Assembly: GCA_030062745.1 (NCBI GenBank)
Contig: CP099850.1
Span: 8,251,538-8,315,537, forward strand
Direction: 5' to 3'
From: Capitulum mitella
Taxonomy: Eukaryota; Arthropoda; Thecostraca; Pollicipedomorpha; Pollicipedidae
Length of the DNA: 64,000 bases
Positions 47,640 to 60,394 of this stretch are shown piece after piece (within the stretch, counting starts at the first letter, position 1; each line of letters begins with the position of its first letter). Both the position numbers and the translations under genes were made by a program. Below the pieces are notes generated by a model. It was not told the origin of the DNA. It did not search any database and saw only the letters and a program-made list of their open reading frames with translations.

Positions 47640-48180
47640 CTCGGATCGACGCCGACCGCCGCCGCGGCACAGCAGGAGACAGGCCGACCGGCCGCCACCG
47701 CGGCACAGCAGGAGACAGGCCGACCGGCCGCCGCCGCGGCACAGCAGGAGACAGGCCGACCGGCCGCCGCCACGGCACACGAGGAGACAGGCCGACCGAC
47801 CGCCACCGCGGCGCAGCAGGAGACCAACCGACCGACCGCCACCGCGGCACGTCAGGAGACCGCCCGACCGCCGCCGCGGCACAGCAGGAGACCGACCGAC
47901 CGACCGCCACCGCGGCACAGCAGGAGACTGGCCGACCACCACCGCGACCCGTCAGGAGACCGATCGATCGCCACCGCGGTACAGCAGGAGACCGGCCGAC
48001 CGGCCGCCACCGGGGCACAGTAGGAGACAGGCCGACCGCCACCGCCACCGCGGTACAACAGGAGACCGACCGACCGACCGCCACCGCGGCACATCAGGAG
48101 ACTGGCCGACCGCCACCGCGGCACAGCAGGAGACAGGCCGACCGACCGCCACCGCGGCACAGCGGACGATTGGCCGACCG
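47640..48180 (-). repeat. 36-bp minisatellite open in all minus-strand frames
   Basis: About 15 units of CCGCCACCGCGGCACAGCAG plus GAGACAGGCCGACCGG, mostly 36 bp with some variants differing by a few bases. Because the unit is twelve codons and lacks stops, long frames reading CRGGGRSxxLL occur on the minus strand. They lack any flanking start context or domain and are treated as artefact. Confidence 0.9.
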
Positions 48181-48229
48181 TTACCAGAGCGCCGCTCCGA
48201 CCAAAGACGGTAGCAGCGGGCTGCCCCGC

Positions 48230-49110
48230 CGGCCGAGATACGTGTTAGAAAACAGTACCAGCTGTGAGGTTTAGCTGCAGGGCATTTCACCAGCCGAGAT
48301 ACGTGTCATAATACAGTGTCGACTGTGAGCTGCAGCAAATGGGTGTCTCATGGGCCGAAGTCCGTGTCAGGAGGACACAGTGCCGACTACGGGCCGTAGC
48401 AGGGTAAAGTATAACCGGCCGACATTGATGTCAGGATAGTCCCGGGTGTAGCAGGGGAGGGTATCTTGCTGGCGGGATCTGTCTCAAGAGGATACAGTCC
48501 CGATTGGGAGCTGTAGCAGGGGAGGGTGTTTCACTGACGGGATCCGTGTCGGGGGGATACAGTCCCGATTGGGAGCTGTAGCAGTTGGGGGGGGGGGGAT
48601 AAGTTCCGATGGGAGCTTAGGGGAGGGTGTCTCACTGACGGGATCAGTGTCGGGGGGATACAGTCCCGATTGGGAGCTGTAGCAGGGGAGGGTGTTTTAC
48701 TGGCGGGATCCGTGTCGGGGGGATACAGTCCCGATTGGGAGCTGTAGCAGGGGAGGGTGTCTCACTGACGGGATCAGTGTCGGGAGGATACATTCCCGAT
48801 TGGGAGCTGCAGCAGGGGAGGGTGTCTCGCTGGCGGGATCCGTGTCGGGGGGATACAGTCCCGATTGCGAGCTGTAGCAGGGGAGGGTGTCTTGCTGGCG
48901 GGATCCGTGTCAGGGGTATTTAATACCGATTGTGCACTGCATCAGGATGGGACAGTCAGGGCAGGACATAATACAGTCCCGACATGCGACTATAGCAGGG
49001 GAGGGTACGTCACTGGCGGGATCCATGTCAGGAGGATTTAATACCGATTAGAACTGCATCAGGAGGGTGCCGCACCGATTGCAAGCTGCATCAGCAGGAT
49101 TTCAAACCGA
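48230..49110 (+). repeat. 65-bp minisatellite
   Basis: Units share GGGATCCGTGTCGGGGGGAT, ACAGTCCCGATTGGGAGCTG and TAGCAGGGGAGGGTGTCTC. GATACAG starts at 48491, 48556, 48722, 48787 and 48852, giving a 65-bp period except for one rearranged unit around 48590-48656, which also carries a 12-G run. Units at both ends (48230-48480, 48900-49110) are more diverged. Confidence 0.9.
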
Positions 49111-50668
49111 AAGCAGGCTGTGTCGGTAGGGGGGGGGGGCTGGCGTTGGGTTACCTTGCCGATCGGGGACCAGGCCGGGTATGTCGTGCCGGCCACCTGG
49201 ATGTCGCATCCCTCGGATCGACGGAGCCAGGCGAACTGGCGCACCGGCTCGGCGTCTCGCTGTGACCTGCCGAGGCGGCGGCGGCAGGGGCGGCGGCTGC
49301 ACTGACTCAGGGTCGCCCAGGGCGCCGCCCGAGGCTCGGAGCGGTGGCCGGACGGCCGCCTGTGAGGGCGAGGCGCTTTTGAGCCACACCGCTGCTTAGT
49401 GAGGTGGGACGTCACCGTGCGTTTTGTCGATGCGTTTTGCGAGGAAATGTCGCCAGTGAAGTGGAGTGAAGCCGGGGGACCAGCACCGGGAGGCGTCGGC
49501 CGCCGTCAGATCTTTGTCGTCCCCGCGACTCGCCATTTCCGCTGACAAATGTCTGTTTTCGGCGGCGCGATGGGGCCGGGGTTTCCCGGCCGTTTTTGCA
49601 TCATTCCGCTGAGGCGCCGGCCAAGTCCGAGCGGAAGTAGCGCTATCAATATCGGCTCTCGGCCGTGCCTGTTTCTGCGGGGCTGTCGCTGCCGTTGGCG
49701 GAGACACTTCCCTCCGGCTGCGACCGCTGCGGATACTGGAGAAAATACATGCCATGGGTGGGTTGTGTGAAAAGCCAAAGGTCCCACACCAATGCTTCAT
49801 TTTCGTCTGAAGTGGGAGCTGGAGTCGACTTTGGCACAGGTGTATGCGACATAGCCTGAATGATAATGACGTCTGCTTCCTGTGACCGCATTTTATTGAG
49901 CTGCTTACTGATCATTTTTTTTTAGCAGGAACACATAAAGAAATGGGTCATTTGATGCTGTAAAACGGCCTCCTTAATAGCGTATACTCCAAAGAGCTTA
50001 ATCACTGTCTCCCTCCGTAATGTCCGCAGCAGACATCCGTTTTGTCAGCACTGCATGCGAGAGTTTAACCGACCTCTGCAAAAACGTGCCAAACGTTGTG
50101 CTTATGTTAAACGTCGAGGTCCTGGCTACTAAACATGATAAATCCTCGACCGCGGACAAAAGGGAATCTGTGTAGTCAGGATCTGAGGAATGTGAGCTAA
50201 CAGTTTTGGCCGGCAGTCTGACTATAATGCTGTCGCAGTGGTCAGGGCGCTTGACATATGAATCCAAAAATGCTGCATTACGAAACGCTTATCAAACGAC
50301 CAATGTGATATGGTTTCTACTCGCTTCATTCTGGGAAGATATACCACGCCGTCTGACTGTCTCACTGACGACAAGCAAGGCTCCCTTCTGATATTTCATT
50401 TCACTAACGATTTCCGACCAAGAGGTTAGACTATTGAAGCCGTTCTGGGGCGTCTTGCGATGACGTCGTCTTTTACATCTGACGGTGCCAGATGTGGTGC
50501 TGACACGCAGTGCTTCCCGGACGGTCACTTTTTAGCTCCCTCAGCGTGCAACCCTGGAGAAGCGCGCGTGTTGCACGGCGGCTTGCGCCGCGCCTCTGGC
50601 GGGCGCCTGCGGGCGGTTTGCGAAGCGCGTGGTCGGCCGGGCGTTCACCGGCGTTGGCGCCGTTGCAG

Positions 50669-50845
50669 AACGTGGTGCGGGAGATGAACCGGCTGGGCAT
50701 GCTGGTGGACCTGAGCCACGCCAGCCTGCAGACGATGCGGGACGTGCTGGCCGTGTCGCGGGCGCCCGTCATGTTCTCCCACTCGTCTGCGCATGCGCTC
50801 TGCAACATCTCCAGGAACGTGCCCGATGTTATTTTGAAACAGCTG
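50669..50845 (+). CDS. Membrane dipeptidase exon: two zinc-binding histidines
   Basis: The exon follows GCCGTTGCAG, ends at CTG|GTAAGT, and gives 59 codons (residues 228-286). [19 protein letters not shown] carries His244, equivalent to zinc ligand His214 of human DPEP1. [14 protein letters not shown] carries His265, equivalent to zinc ligand His235. SRNVPD carries Arg276, equivalent to substrate-binding Arg246. All residues expected here are present. The exon is clearly under coding constraint: its composition is high in G and C at third positions while the sequence just upstream carries no family similarity. Confidence 0.96.
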
Positions 50846-51315
50846 GTAAGTTTCGAATGATGGGTGGCTTTTCTTGTCTCGTTTATTAAAGACTGATATT
50901 ACAGGCGCATGAAATATTGGCGTCGCGATTTATGATTGTGCTATAAAATGTAGCGTGGTTCGGCTGGACATGGGAAAGGGCTTTTATAGGTCATGCCTCA
51001 CGTGGAACGATATGTGAATGTGTGTGCTAGGTGATGTGAATAACAATGATATATGTTTTCGGTTTTTGTGACTGATGTGTTGTGATGAGCAATGTTAAGT
51101 TATTTAATACCGCTTATAATTTAGCAGCTTTGCGGGACTTAATTCTCAAATCTGAAGAGTCCCTTAATAAACTTAGTAGTATGGGCAAAATTGGGCTTTA
51201 ATAGACCTGCAGCATTGCAGGTGAAACGTCTCCCAATCTTTCAACGATCCTTTTTGCGTTGCTTCTTTTGTCTAGAGTTCATTGAAGTACTATTACAAAA
51301 TGTATCATGTTTCAG

Positions 51316-51400
51316 GCTCTCCATGGCGGAATTGTGATGATCAGCTTTTATAATCGTTTTCTAACGTGTGGAGAAAATGCTACTCTTGCCGACTTGATAG
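51316..51400 (+). CDS. Membrane dipeptidase exon: GGIVMISFYxxF strand
   Basis: The exon lies after an intron of 470 nt (acceptor ATGTTTCAG) and ends at ATAG|GTACGT, giving 28 codons plus one base (residues 287-314). It reads HGGIVMISFYNRFLTCGENATLADLI, matching the family's NGGxVMVNFYxxFxxCxxxATLxDVxxHIxHI block. The Cys fits the conserved disulfide partner and NAT is an N-glycosylation sequon. Third positions are much more A/T-rich than in the 44261 and 50669 exons. Confidence 0.94.
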
Positions 51401-51663
51401 GTACGTAGACGAAAAAATGTGGCAAGAAAAATGCCGAAAGTGACTTGTTTGGACACTCAGCACACTGTTACCATTGCCCTTTCTTCCAAAGAGCTAAGTT
51501 GTTCGAAAATAACTGGATGAAGGGTAAGAACGATGCAGTACAAAACGATACGATACGATCCAAGTGGGCTTTTGGCCCAGATCTCACATCTGGGATACGC
51601 GGCTACTGACGTCATGCTGGTTGGACACAGCCTCTCACTTACGATCGTTCGGCACTGTTTCAG
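51401..51663 (+). other. Dipeptidase intron (263 nt)
   Basis: A short intron, GTACGT to CTGTTTCAG, with no other feature. Confidence 0.85.
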
Positions 51664-51739
51664 CTCATATAGACCACATACGGTTCGTGGCAGGAGTGGA
51701 CCACATAGGTCTGGGGGCCGGCTACGATGGAATAGATTT
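51664..51739 (+). CDS. Membrane dipeptidase exon: GLGAGYDG, substrate Asp replaced by Gly
   Basis: The exon follows CTGTTTCAG, ends at GATTT|GTGAGT, and gives two bases, 24 codons and two bases (residues 315-339). It reads HIDHIRFVAGVDHIGLGAGYDGID. Vertebrate DPEPs have GGDFDG at this barrel-end loop, whose first Asp (Asp304 in human DPEP1) contacts substrate. Here the motif is GAGYDG (residues 332-337), so Gly334 stands in its place while the second Asp remains. Frame and splice phases are intact, so this is not a frameshift artefact. Whether it is specific to this gene or common to arthropod homologues cannot be settled here. The next exon, which should start GLEDVS-like sequence, was not found in the window. 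Confidence 0.92.
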
Positions 51740-51760
51740 GTGAGTATGCTCTCTTCTCCC

Positions 51761-52033
<273 letters not shown>

Positions 52034-54653
52034 TTGGATCCCTCGCCAGCCGTCCCTCCCTTGCCATTACCTCTTCTAAAAATCGCAGGAGGCAAAGTTC
52101 CCGTTTCCCGTGTTGCGCTGGATCCCTCGGCGTTTGTAGTGTCCAAAGAGTTTGCCGCGTCTGTCTGCTGGTTCGGTCCCTGTGGTGGCTTATTGCTGAC
52201 TCGCCTTTCAGCCTTTGCTTCCGCGGCTTGAAACAGCGTACTCAGCGACAATGGCGTTATTAGCTTACACAAACTTATCGCGTCCCGGATCCCGTCAGGT
52301 CAACATGTCGTCGCAGAACAACGGTTGGGACGTAGCTTTTGGTCTTAAAGCGTACCAGTGAATACTAGAGCTGCCTCCATCTGCCAGCGTTATGGGATCT
52401 TCATATGCTTAGCATCATTGACGCAGTCCTTTACCATACTTTCACACGGGAGAAGGGACGATTTAGTCTCATCTCCCTTGGTTTTTTCTCTCCGAAGTCA
52501 GAAAAGCCACAAAATCTGTGTCATCGCGCTGCAGTGCGCAGACTTGCCAAACACAGCCTTTTGCACACTACCATTGGTGATTAAAATGTTCCGGACTGAC
52601 CGGAAAGCAGTGCGAGAAAACTCCAATAACGCAACACCAACTTGGGTCCTGCGCAGGTCAGCAGACGTCTGATTTTGATATGTTCTGTTTCACAGGCATT
52701 AGTATAGTTCAAGTTTTGTGAGTGCGTGAAAATGGAGAAAAGTTAGATGTGCTCGGTTATGAAATATCTTTGCTTAAACACATATCACCCGAATAAATTT
52801 TGACAGATATGCGTGACGTATTACGTGATCCAGCTCCATCATACTCAGCAAAAGAAGAGTTCAAGCGGGCGAGCATGTCAACTGAAAATGCTGAACGGTC
52901 ACGGAGGTCTTCAGCATTCTAAAGGGAAGAGAAAGTGTCGAAAATGTCAGCGATTTGGCATCGGATGGGTACTTTCATACGAAATTCCAGCTTTGTTGGC
53001 TATATGGCGACATTGATACCGATGTCGTTTGTCACCAGATAGTGGAGATTTTCACAGCAACACTTCCTTGGCTTGCGAACGTTGAAGGTCGTCCTGACCT
53101 TTAACAAAGATGCTCATAACTGCGTACACTTCATTCTTATACATTTTCGGATATCCTGTAGAACAAAACATATCATGGCTAAATGTTTGCAGATTTGTGT
53201 GCAAATGTATAACGCACCCAGTTTCATACAGTGTTTATATCTTCGGCGCCGCCTAACGTCTTTTAGTAGCCGCGACCGTCTGGGGGTGTCAACAAGGGCA
53301 CCCTCCTGTTATCTCAGGATCTAACCGTCGGATCTGAACCGGCCTTCCACCAATCGTTAGCCCTGAGTCTTGCGACTCGGAAAATACCATGTTAGCCCTG
53401 GTCACGCGTCTGATGACGTCATAGGTCACGTGAAATGCATAACATGACGTGGGAAAAACTGACATTGGTTTGTACATTAAACCATCGGTAATATTGGACT
53501 TGGAACCCTCAGGTGGGTATCAAACGAAAGGTCACGATCAGAAGCATCAGAAACATGCCAGAATGCTTAAAAACGTCGGATCAAAGTTAACCTAAGTCAG
53601 GTGAAATACTGATCTTATATACATGTCAAAGATCGATACTTACTCGCAGCCGTTTTGACCCACGTGACAAAAACGACGGAAGTGAAACCTGCTGATGATC
53701 GGCTTTGCATTACCTGCTTTTCATCCAGTCAAGGCCAGTCTTGGTCAGGTCAAACAAGGTTGCATTGCTCTTTCTGACAAAGAGCAATAATAACTCGCTG
53801 TGATTCCTATCTGCGTCAGGTACAGAACTGAAGTAACGTCTCCTAATGAATAAATCTGCGCTGTCTACTCCTTATCGGGTCAAGGTCAAGTCAGGTCAGG
53901 ACAGATAGTCATTTCCATTTTCTGACTAGGAACAATAAATGCTCTCTGCAGCTACTGGACGATCTTCCACAGACATTGTTGCATTTCATTTCGTTTTGGC
54001 ATGTACCTGTGGCGTGACTGGACGTGACCTCACGTTGCATTTGATCAACTTTGGTAAGAGGTGGATATAGATTGGCTTGTCTGGCTTGAACGATGGGGCA
54101 GGTCAGCGGCAACCGCTTCTATCATCCGCATTGCAAATCAGTCCAACTGTCATCAAGCATGTGACCCAGCATGACCTCTTATGTTGGTGTGTCACGATTG
54201 GATATTGTTTTGAGGACCATGTCCAAAGTGAACCTGAATAATTCATGCGTGATATCCGCGGGGTTTATAAAAAATGTTCGCGTGTTCGCGGCTTTTATGT
54301 TCGCGCCACGACCCGAAGAGGCGAAAACGTGCATACAGTAATACAAAGGGTTCACTTACGACGTCGCACCTCCATGACCTGACCTAGCAATGAAATGGGT
54401 TTGATGTCAAAATATGTAAAATCGATTGATGAACAGCGACTGGAAATTTGGTTGGACTGACTCACGGAAGTTATTCACGAGAAACCGAGGGGCGCCCTAT
54501 GTGACACCACCCCCCTCGGTGGTGCCGGGATTTGGTTGCTTTTCTCGCATTCTACATGAGCCGAAAGCAGCTCAAAGAGACGTTTCTGGGAGGCATGCCA
54601 AGGCATTTTTCGGTAGGCTTAGAAATCGGACTCGTTCGCTTAGGTATCAGAAT

Positions 54654-54742
54654 TTATGCTAACTGCCATCCATGATAGTCTAGAAATACTTGGATGACAT
54701 TTATGCTAACTGCCATCCATAATAGTCTAGAAATATTTGGAG
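54654..54742 (+). repeat. Short direct duplication, 47-bp period
   Basis: TTATGCTAACTGCCATCCAT followed by (G/A)ATAGTCTAGAAATA(C/T)TTGGA occurs at 54654 and again at 54701, with only two or three differences. Confidence 0.85.
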
Positions 54743-56879
54743 GCTGTCAGGGGCGAATAGACGGAACATCAGAGGAGGTAATGCAACGTCAAATGTAAAC
54801 GGATTATGCGTGCTGAGAAGAAGGCATATCGCGAGATGTAAATATTTTTACATGCCATAGCAGTGATGCAAAGGATATTTTTTTTTGTAAAGGAAACAGA
54901 AAAAAATTCAAGGACCCTGCCAGGAAGGCACAGAAATGTGGGAAGCTCACAGTCCTACTTACACGCACCACGTACCATTGGTTGATACAGCGCACCCTCG
55001 TAGACCGCGTTAGTAAAACTGCTACGTAGACGCAGGGTTCAACCCCCTTGAGGGGCGTACGTGTATGGTATGATTTCCTTGGTTCTACTGGGATTCTCAA
55101 AACCATCAGGCAACGGAACCACGGTCACGTGACGGCTTCCCAAGCCGCAAAATGACCGAATCGCGGAACCTCCGTCGGGAGTCAGTCAGATGGACACGTG
55201 AGAACCAATTAAGACGAGGAGCTAGGTCTGTTGTGTGGAAAAAGACTGGCGGCAGCCGTAACCAATAACCGTTATCGATCGCACGGTGGCCGTTCGGGTA
55301 TCCCGGAATTTCCAGTTGGTCGGCAGCTCGGAATCGGAAGGCTGGCCCCGCGGCGGCTCCAGGCAGGGGCGTGCCGTGTTTTTTGGGGTCCTCGGACGAT
55401 CCGACGGGCAGGTACAGCTGGCCGCGGCTCGACGGGCATTAGCATATGAATGCCGCCGCCCGAGACCCTCATTGTGACCGCCGAATCAATAGGAGCGCAC
55501 GCTGCGCCGCCGACGGCTAGGGCAAGCCGTTTGCACTGGTCCGCGTGTTGGCGCCGCTCTCCCGAGAGAAAAATTCGGCCTCGGCTCGCCGTGATTTGAC
55601 GCGGGACGCTGCTATGGCGCACGCCGTTTCCCTCTGCGTATCCGAGACCATCAGGGATGCTCTGGTTTATGAGTCATCTGAGCACGACAACATGTACCTT
55701 GGAAGCATTTCAGTGATGACAAATTACATATTAGGGCCGTTCTGCGGTATAAAAACAATTTTGTTTTGACGTGGCAGAGGGCTCATGAAGAAAATGGGCG
55801 CTGACGTGGAACAGGTTGCTTCCAAGTGACGAACAAAGATCGAAGAAAGTTTTGATAAATTTGGCCTTGGGAGCATTAATGCAAATTAACAATGCGTTAT
55901 TGCAGTACCTCAATAGCCCATGGTTGGAAATTCATTGGAGTAATCCTCGCATCGTGTTTTTCAATAATTTATAAAAAAAAACTCAGTGGAACAGAAAGTC
56001 TGGAAAAAGTTGAAGGTATTGGGAACTAAAAAATAAAGCACTATAATGTTTTGCGGTTTTCTTGGAATGCTTGTGATGACTTCGGTGCAAGGGTATTTAC
56101 GAATCCAGAGTTTTGAGTGCTGTGCAGCCCTTGCCAACCTTACCATTCCATTCCGGCGCGGCACGTGATCGGAGAAACTATTCTTGTGTTTGTGCGCTCC
56201 TCTGGAATCCGGCGCAGCTTTGTGCCAACTATAGGACTGAATCTTCGGTAATCAAGGATTTTTTTGACATTCATGTTGTTGCGTTCCGTTCGCCACATCC
56301 TTTAACCCGTAAGGTGCTGCGACTTCCCCTACTATGCTAGTGCTGGGGGAGGGAGGTTATTTTGCCCCCCCCCACAAACTTGCGAATGAAACCACGTAGA
56401 GAGACGTGGTTTTCACCAGTATGTAGCCCCGCCCTTCTACTTCAAAAACCTGGGATGTTTACATCTATCTCGTACCGTTAACCTGCCAGGTGGCCCAAAA
56501 CAGGTCCAGGTCGACCCAAAGGAGGTCGCGCGTTTTACCCAGAGGTCTTGGTTTTGGTCCTCTAGAGACACACTAATCGCGGCAAAGCGACTAAAAGTGC
56601 TACCAAACCAAAGATGGCGTACAGGGAAACACGACTGTGTGCCGTAATATCAAAGTCAAGTTCAAGGTCAGGACCATTTTCCTGTTCGCGGGTGCATTGC
56701 GCTGAAATGTCGCTTTGGATGGTTTTGATGCATGATTCAACACGAAAACCCAAAACTGCTAACCTGCTGTGGCTCGAATGACTATTTGATTTTAAGATCA
56801 TGGTCCATCCATACTGTGACAAATGATTCAAGACAACAAGGTAATGTCTAAAAGCAGGAAAATACTTGTGAGGTTCAGA

Positions 56880-57790
56880 CTTTATCCGTAAGCCTTATTT
56901 CCTTTCTACTTGTCACAAACTGAGTGATAGTGGTGACCCGATCAAAGCTAAAAACTTGACATCTGTCGTTGGAACGCATCAAGACCATTTTGGCAACCTT
57001 CAGTTATGTTCCATGGTGATAAGGGTTAGATTCTTCCCCATCATGTTACCAAATTACGCACGTTTGATATCACATGAACTGTGTACCGAAGCTCATATTT
57101 TCCGTTACCCTGACCTGGGCTGACCTAACCTGACCTGATAATGATTTCCAACTTCTGCAGACGTTTAGGATACGTTGTGCTGAGTCATACAATTTACAGT
57201 TTGAGCTGCAGAGCTAAAATTGTTATTTTTTAGTTTTGACCTTGACTTGACTTGATGACCTGATCTCATGTTACCCAAACTAGTTTTATATTTTAGCCTA
57301 GATATATACCTTTATACTCCCGGCAAGTGTCTGCACTCACATACAAAACCTAATTTCCTTTTACTTATGACAGCCGATACTGGTGACCTGATCCAAGGTC
57401 AAAATTTGATATTATACCTCGGAATACATCGAGGGCATTTTCGGCGACCTTCGGTTTCGTTTCATGGTGACAGAGATTAGATTTATTCCCTTCATGTCAC
57501 CGACTCACGCACAAGTCCACTTTGATATCACACGATCTCTGCACCGAAGGTCATATTTTCTGCCCTCCTTACCTGGACTGACCTGATATTGACTTCATAC
57601 ATCGTAGACGCTTAGAAGACAAGATGAGTCGTATAATTTACGGTTGTTGTTTTCGTATAAATATATTTGAACTCCAGAGCTGAAAATAATTTTCTTAGTT
57701 TTGACCTTGATATAACCTAATGACCTGACCTCGTGTCCCCCAAACTATTTGATAGCTTATTTCTAGATAAATACCCATATACTCACCTCA
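56880..57790 (+). repeat. Diverged 450-bp tandem duplication rich in TGACCT
   Basis: TGGTGACC(C/T)GATC..AA at 56931 recurs at 57381. The following landmarks recur in order: GGAA(C/T)(G/A)CATC, CCATGGTGA/TCATGGTGA, GATATCACA, ACCGAAG, CATATTTTC, GACCTG, AATTTAC, GAGCT, TTTTGACCTTGA, and GATGACCTGA/AATGACCTGA. A partial third unit may follow to about 57930. It carries many TGACCT hexamers and no coding potential. Confidence 0.75.
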
Positions 57791-59621
57791 TTTGTGTGTT
57801 TTTATCTGAAAAATCGGGTTTTGGCAGGTGTTTAAAGTTTGCCTTATTTTTCACCTTTTCACGGATCACCGACCTGACTTTGACCTGACCTAACTCAGTG
57901 ATCTTTAGAATAAGACTACAAATCTGGATGCCAAACGACGCGCCATTCAATCATAGGAAGGTAAACCATATCTGATTGACCGTGCTTTATTCATTGTTAA
58001 GTTATCGTTAAAATCATTGTGGGGCCAAATTGTCCCCCAACACTTTACGGGTTAATGTTAGTGGGCCAAGGTATGCTTTGTCAAATTTTGTCCCTTCGTT
58101 CTACATTGCAGCTTTTTGGGAAAGAACGCAGAATAAGTATACTGCGCATCCCAAGACAACTCATAGTTCTTTGAAAAGACGTTACTATTTTGTCTCTCGC
58201 ATTTGTGATATATAATCCGGTTGTCCCTTCCGCTTCCGACTAGTTCGTGACCTGGGAACCGAAATTCATCGGCTTGAGCATAGGTTTGGTGAGAGGAAAT
58301 GAACTGAATCTAAATCCCGTTTACACGGGAAGTCGTTCTTCATGATCTACCTCTGGAAGTGCAAGACACAGAAAAGTCAAGTATTTTTGGATTTTGGTGT
58401 TTGGTTTAGGTGTTTGCTTTATGATATGCTCAAGTTGCGTTTTACGTGCCATGGTTTTCTGGCAAATCTCAGATCAAGACCCTAAGGAAACAAGTAAAAG
58501 GGCATGATCACGCGAAGGGCGTTGTGTAGACAGCATTATACCACAAACGTGGTGCTCAAACAGCTGTAGCATTACTTGACAGTGATTATATCAGTTCACT
58601 CATGTACAAGACTGGTGAACCCGGTCACCGCGTACAGGCAGACCCTGACCTTGACTTGTGCACTATCAGTCTAAAGTATATCTTACAGTTTTGATCCGGA
58701 ACCGTCTCGAACCTGTCCAGACGTCTACAGAGATATGCACAACGGCCGACAGTCGTCTTATCTGAGCCAGAAAAGTCAGGCGGCTAGCAGAGCTGCCGGA
58801 CGGTCTGGGGTTCCCCTCTGAAGTAATCCTTGAAGTGTTTAAAGTGTCTGTTCGCAGGGCAATAGATACGGGGTGGGTGTTGTTGCAATATCGCAAAGTA
58901 AAACGACCTTATACATAACAAATCTACGTAACTACATCGGGCGTATATTACATGAAGCAGATATCGACAGCAAGTGGTCCTTGGTCCCATTTTGCGTGAG
59001 TGGTCATTCGACTGGAATCAGTAAACTTCTTAGGTACGTTTCGAATCATAAAACACTTTTACTTTAAATTTACTTTCATCTTGTCAGTAAGTCTCTGCCA
59101 GGACGAACAGTCGAAGTTTATTTCTGCTGAATCCAGTCAAACAAATGCTATTCTGGTGAATGGCATTTCATCAACAGGCAAATGTATGTGTCGAAGGTAT
59201 GTCGAATGTAAAAATGCGAATGACAGAGTGACGGCTGTGTTTTTCCGAAATGTCGAATTCTACTCCAGTCATTGAATGGAATGTATGGAATGTCAAGAAG
59301 TCAAATGTCGATTTGCCGGTCATCAGTCAGTCGTATACTGGTTGCGATTGGACGAATAATATTTCGACGCAACTGAATAAGTATCACAAGCTGAGTCACA
59401 GTACGATTAATTGGTATGCAACCAATTAGCATTCGATCGATCGACATTCAGCAACTGGGCAAGTCGACTGAAAGCATGTGGCCAGTCGATGTTTGTCGTT
59501 TAATTTTTTCGTGTTCGCGTTTTTCGCTTGCCAGCAAAAAGGCATGCCAACAAAGATCATTCAGCATTTTCACAGTTGACGAAATGGCATTGGGTCGGAT
59601 TTGGTTTTTCTTTGGTTTAAC

Positions 59622-60260
59622 CTAAACATCATGTGAGTTGCCAAGTGTTTCAAATGCATTCAAAAGCCTCTGAAGACCCACTGCAGAAGGAGCTATGAAA
59701 GTCAAATCATCAGCATACAGAATTCGATTGACTAGCTTTTCACCTACGAGAGGAGTGGCCAGTCTTGGTGGAATTAAGGGGTCATCATCGTGTATGTCAA
59801 AGAGGTATGGGAAGTCAGTTGTCCCTTGCTTGACACCTTTGGAGGCTGGAGAACGGTCTGGAGATGGAGCATCCACATCTGACTACCATGGACTGTTGAG
59901 TGTACGATTACTTGATGATCCTGACAAGACGGTGCTGGTGCGGTACAATTCAGCATAGTTTGGAAGAGAGACCTATGATTGGCCCGATGAAAGGTTTTCA
60001 TTCGCCGAGAAAACACACCAACACAACATTGTTCAGGACCCGATACGAATCTGTCACTTCTTTGAATACATAAACACTGATCAGTACCAAGCTGAGATTT
60101 AAAGCCAAACTGATTAGACAACGTGACAAGGTGCTCTGTCAAACGTTTACATTGGATGAGCTCAAGAGCTGAACTGATAGTACTAGCCAAGGCCATAGGC
60201 CCTTAGTTAGGCCGAGAGGAGACATTGCCTGCCATGTTTTGCAGTGCAGGAAGAACGATG
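59622..60260 (-). mobile_element. Non-LTR retrotransposon reverse-transcriptase relic, frameshifted
   Basis: On the minus strand, ALASTISSALELI (about 60190), a QFGFKSQLGTDQCL block, and FHRANHRSLFQTML are followed, after a frame change near 59820-59870, by SKGVKQGTTDFPYLFDIHDD and ILYADDLTFIAPSA with the catalytic YADD (about 59720). This is the order of the polymerase fingers and palm in LINE-type elements. A stop codon (TAA) lies just upstream of the first block, near 60207. The copy is truncated at both ends and not functional. It belongs to a different lineage from the 26208-27115 relic judging by its motifs. Confidence 0.85.
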
Positions 60261-60394
60261 ACTGTCAGCCTGGTAGAAACACATAGTGTAGCCAACTGGA
60301 GAAGCATTCGCTGAACAGGTTTCAAGCTTCAACAACCTTCAGGAACCATCTGTACCGCAAACTTTGTTGATGTTCAGCTGGCACCAGGTTTGTG

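Larger units (their letters stand above)
45570..50668 (+). other. Dipeptidase intron (5.1 kb)
   Basis: The intron is dominated by the 36-bp minisatellite (47640-48180) and the 65-bp minisatellite (48230-49110). A purine-rich tract lies at 46790-46950 and a GC-rich patch at 49180-49380. Other parts (45570-46780, 46960-47480, 49390-50660) show no recognisable feature. Confidence 0.75.

Noticed and set aside
47361-48290. Long minus-strand frames reading CRGGGRSxxLL as a repeat protein
   Set aside because: They come from a 36-bp unit without stops, are open in all frames, and have no signal, domain or splice context.
55731-58896. Two minus-strand frames both beginning RYCNN as copies of one element gene
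   Set aside because: Similarity beyond the first residues could not be followed convincingly; the match is too short to support a family.
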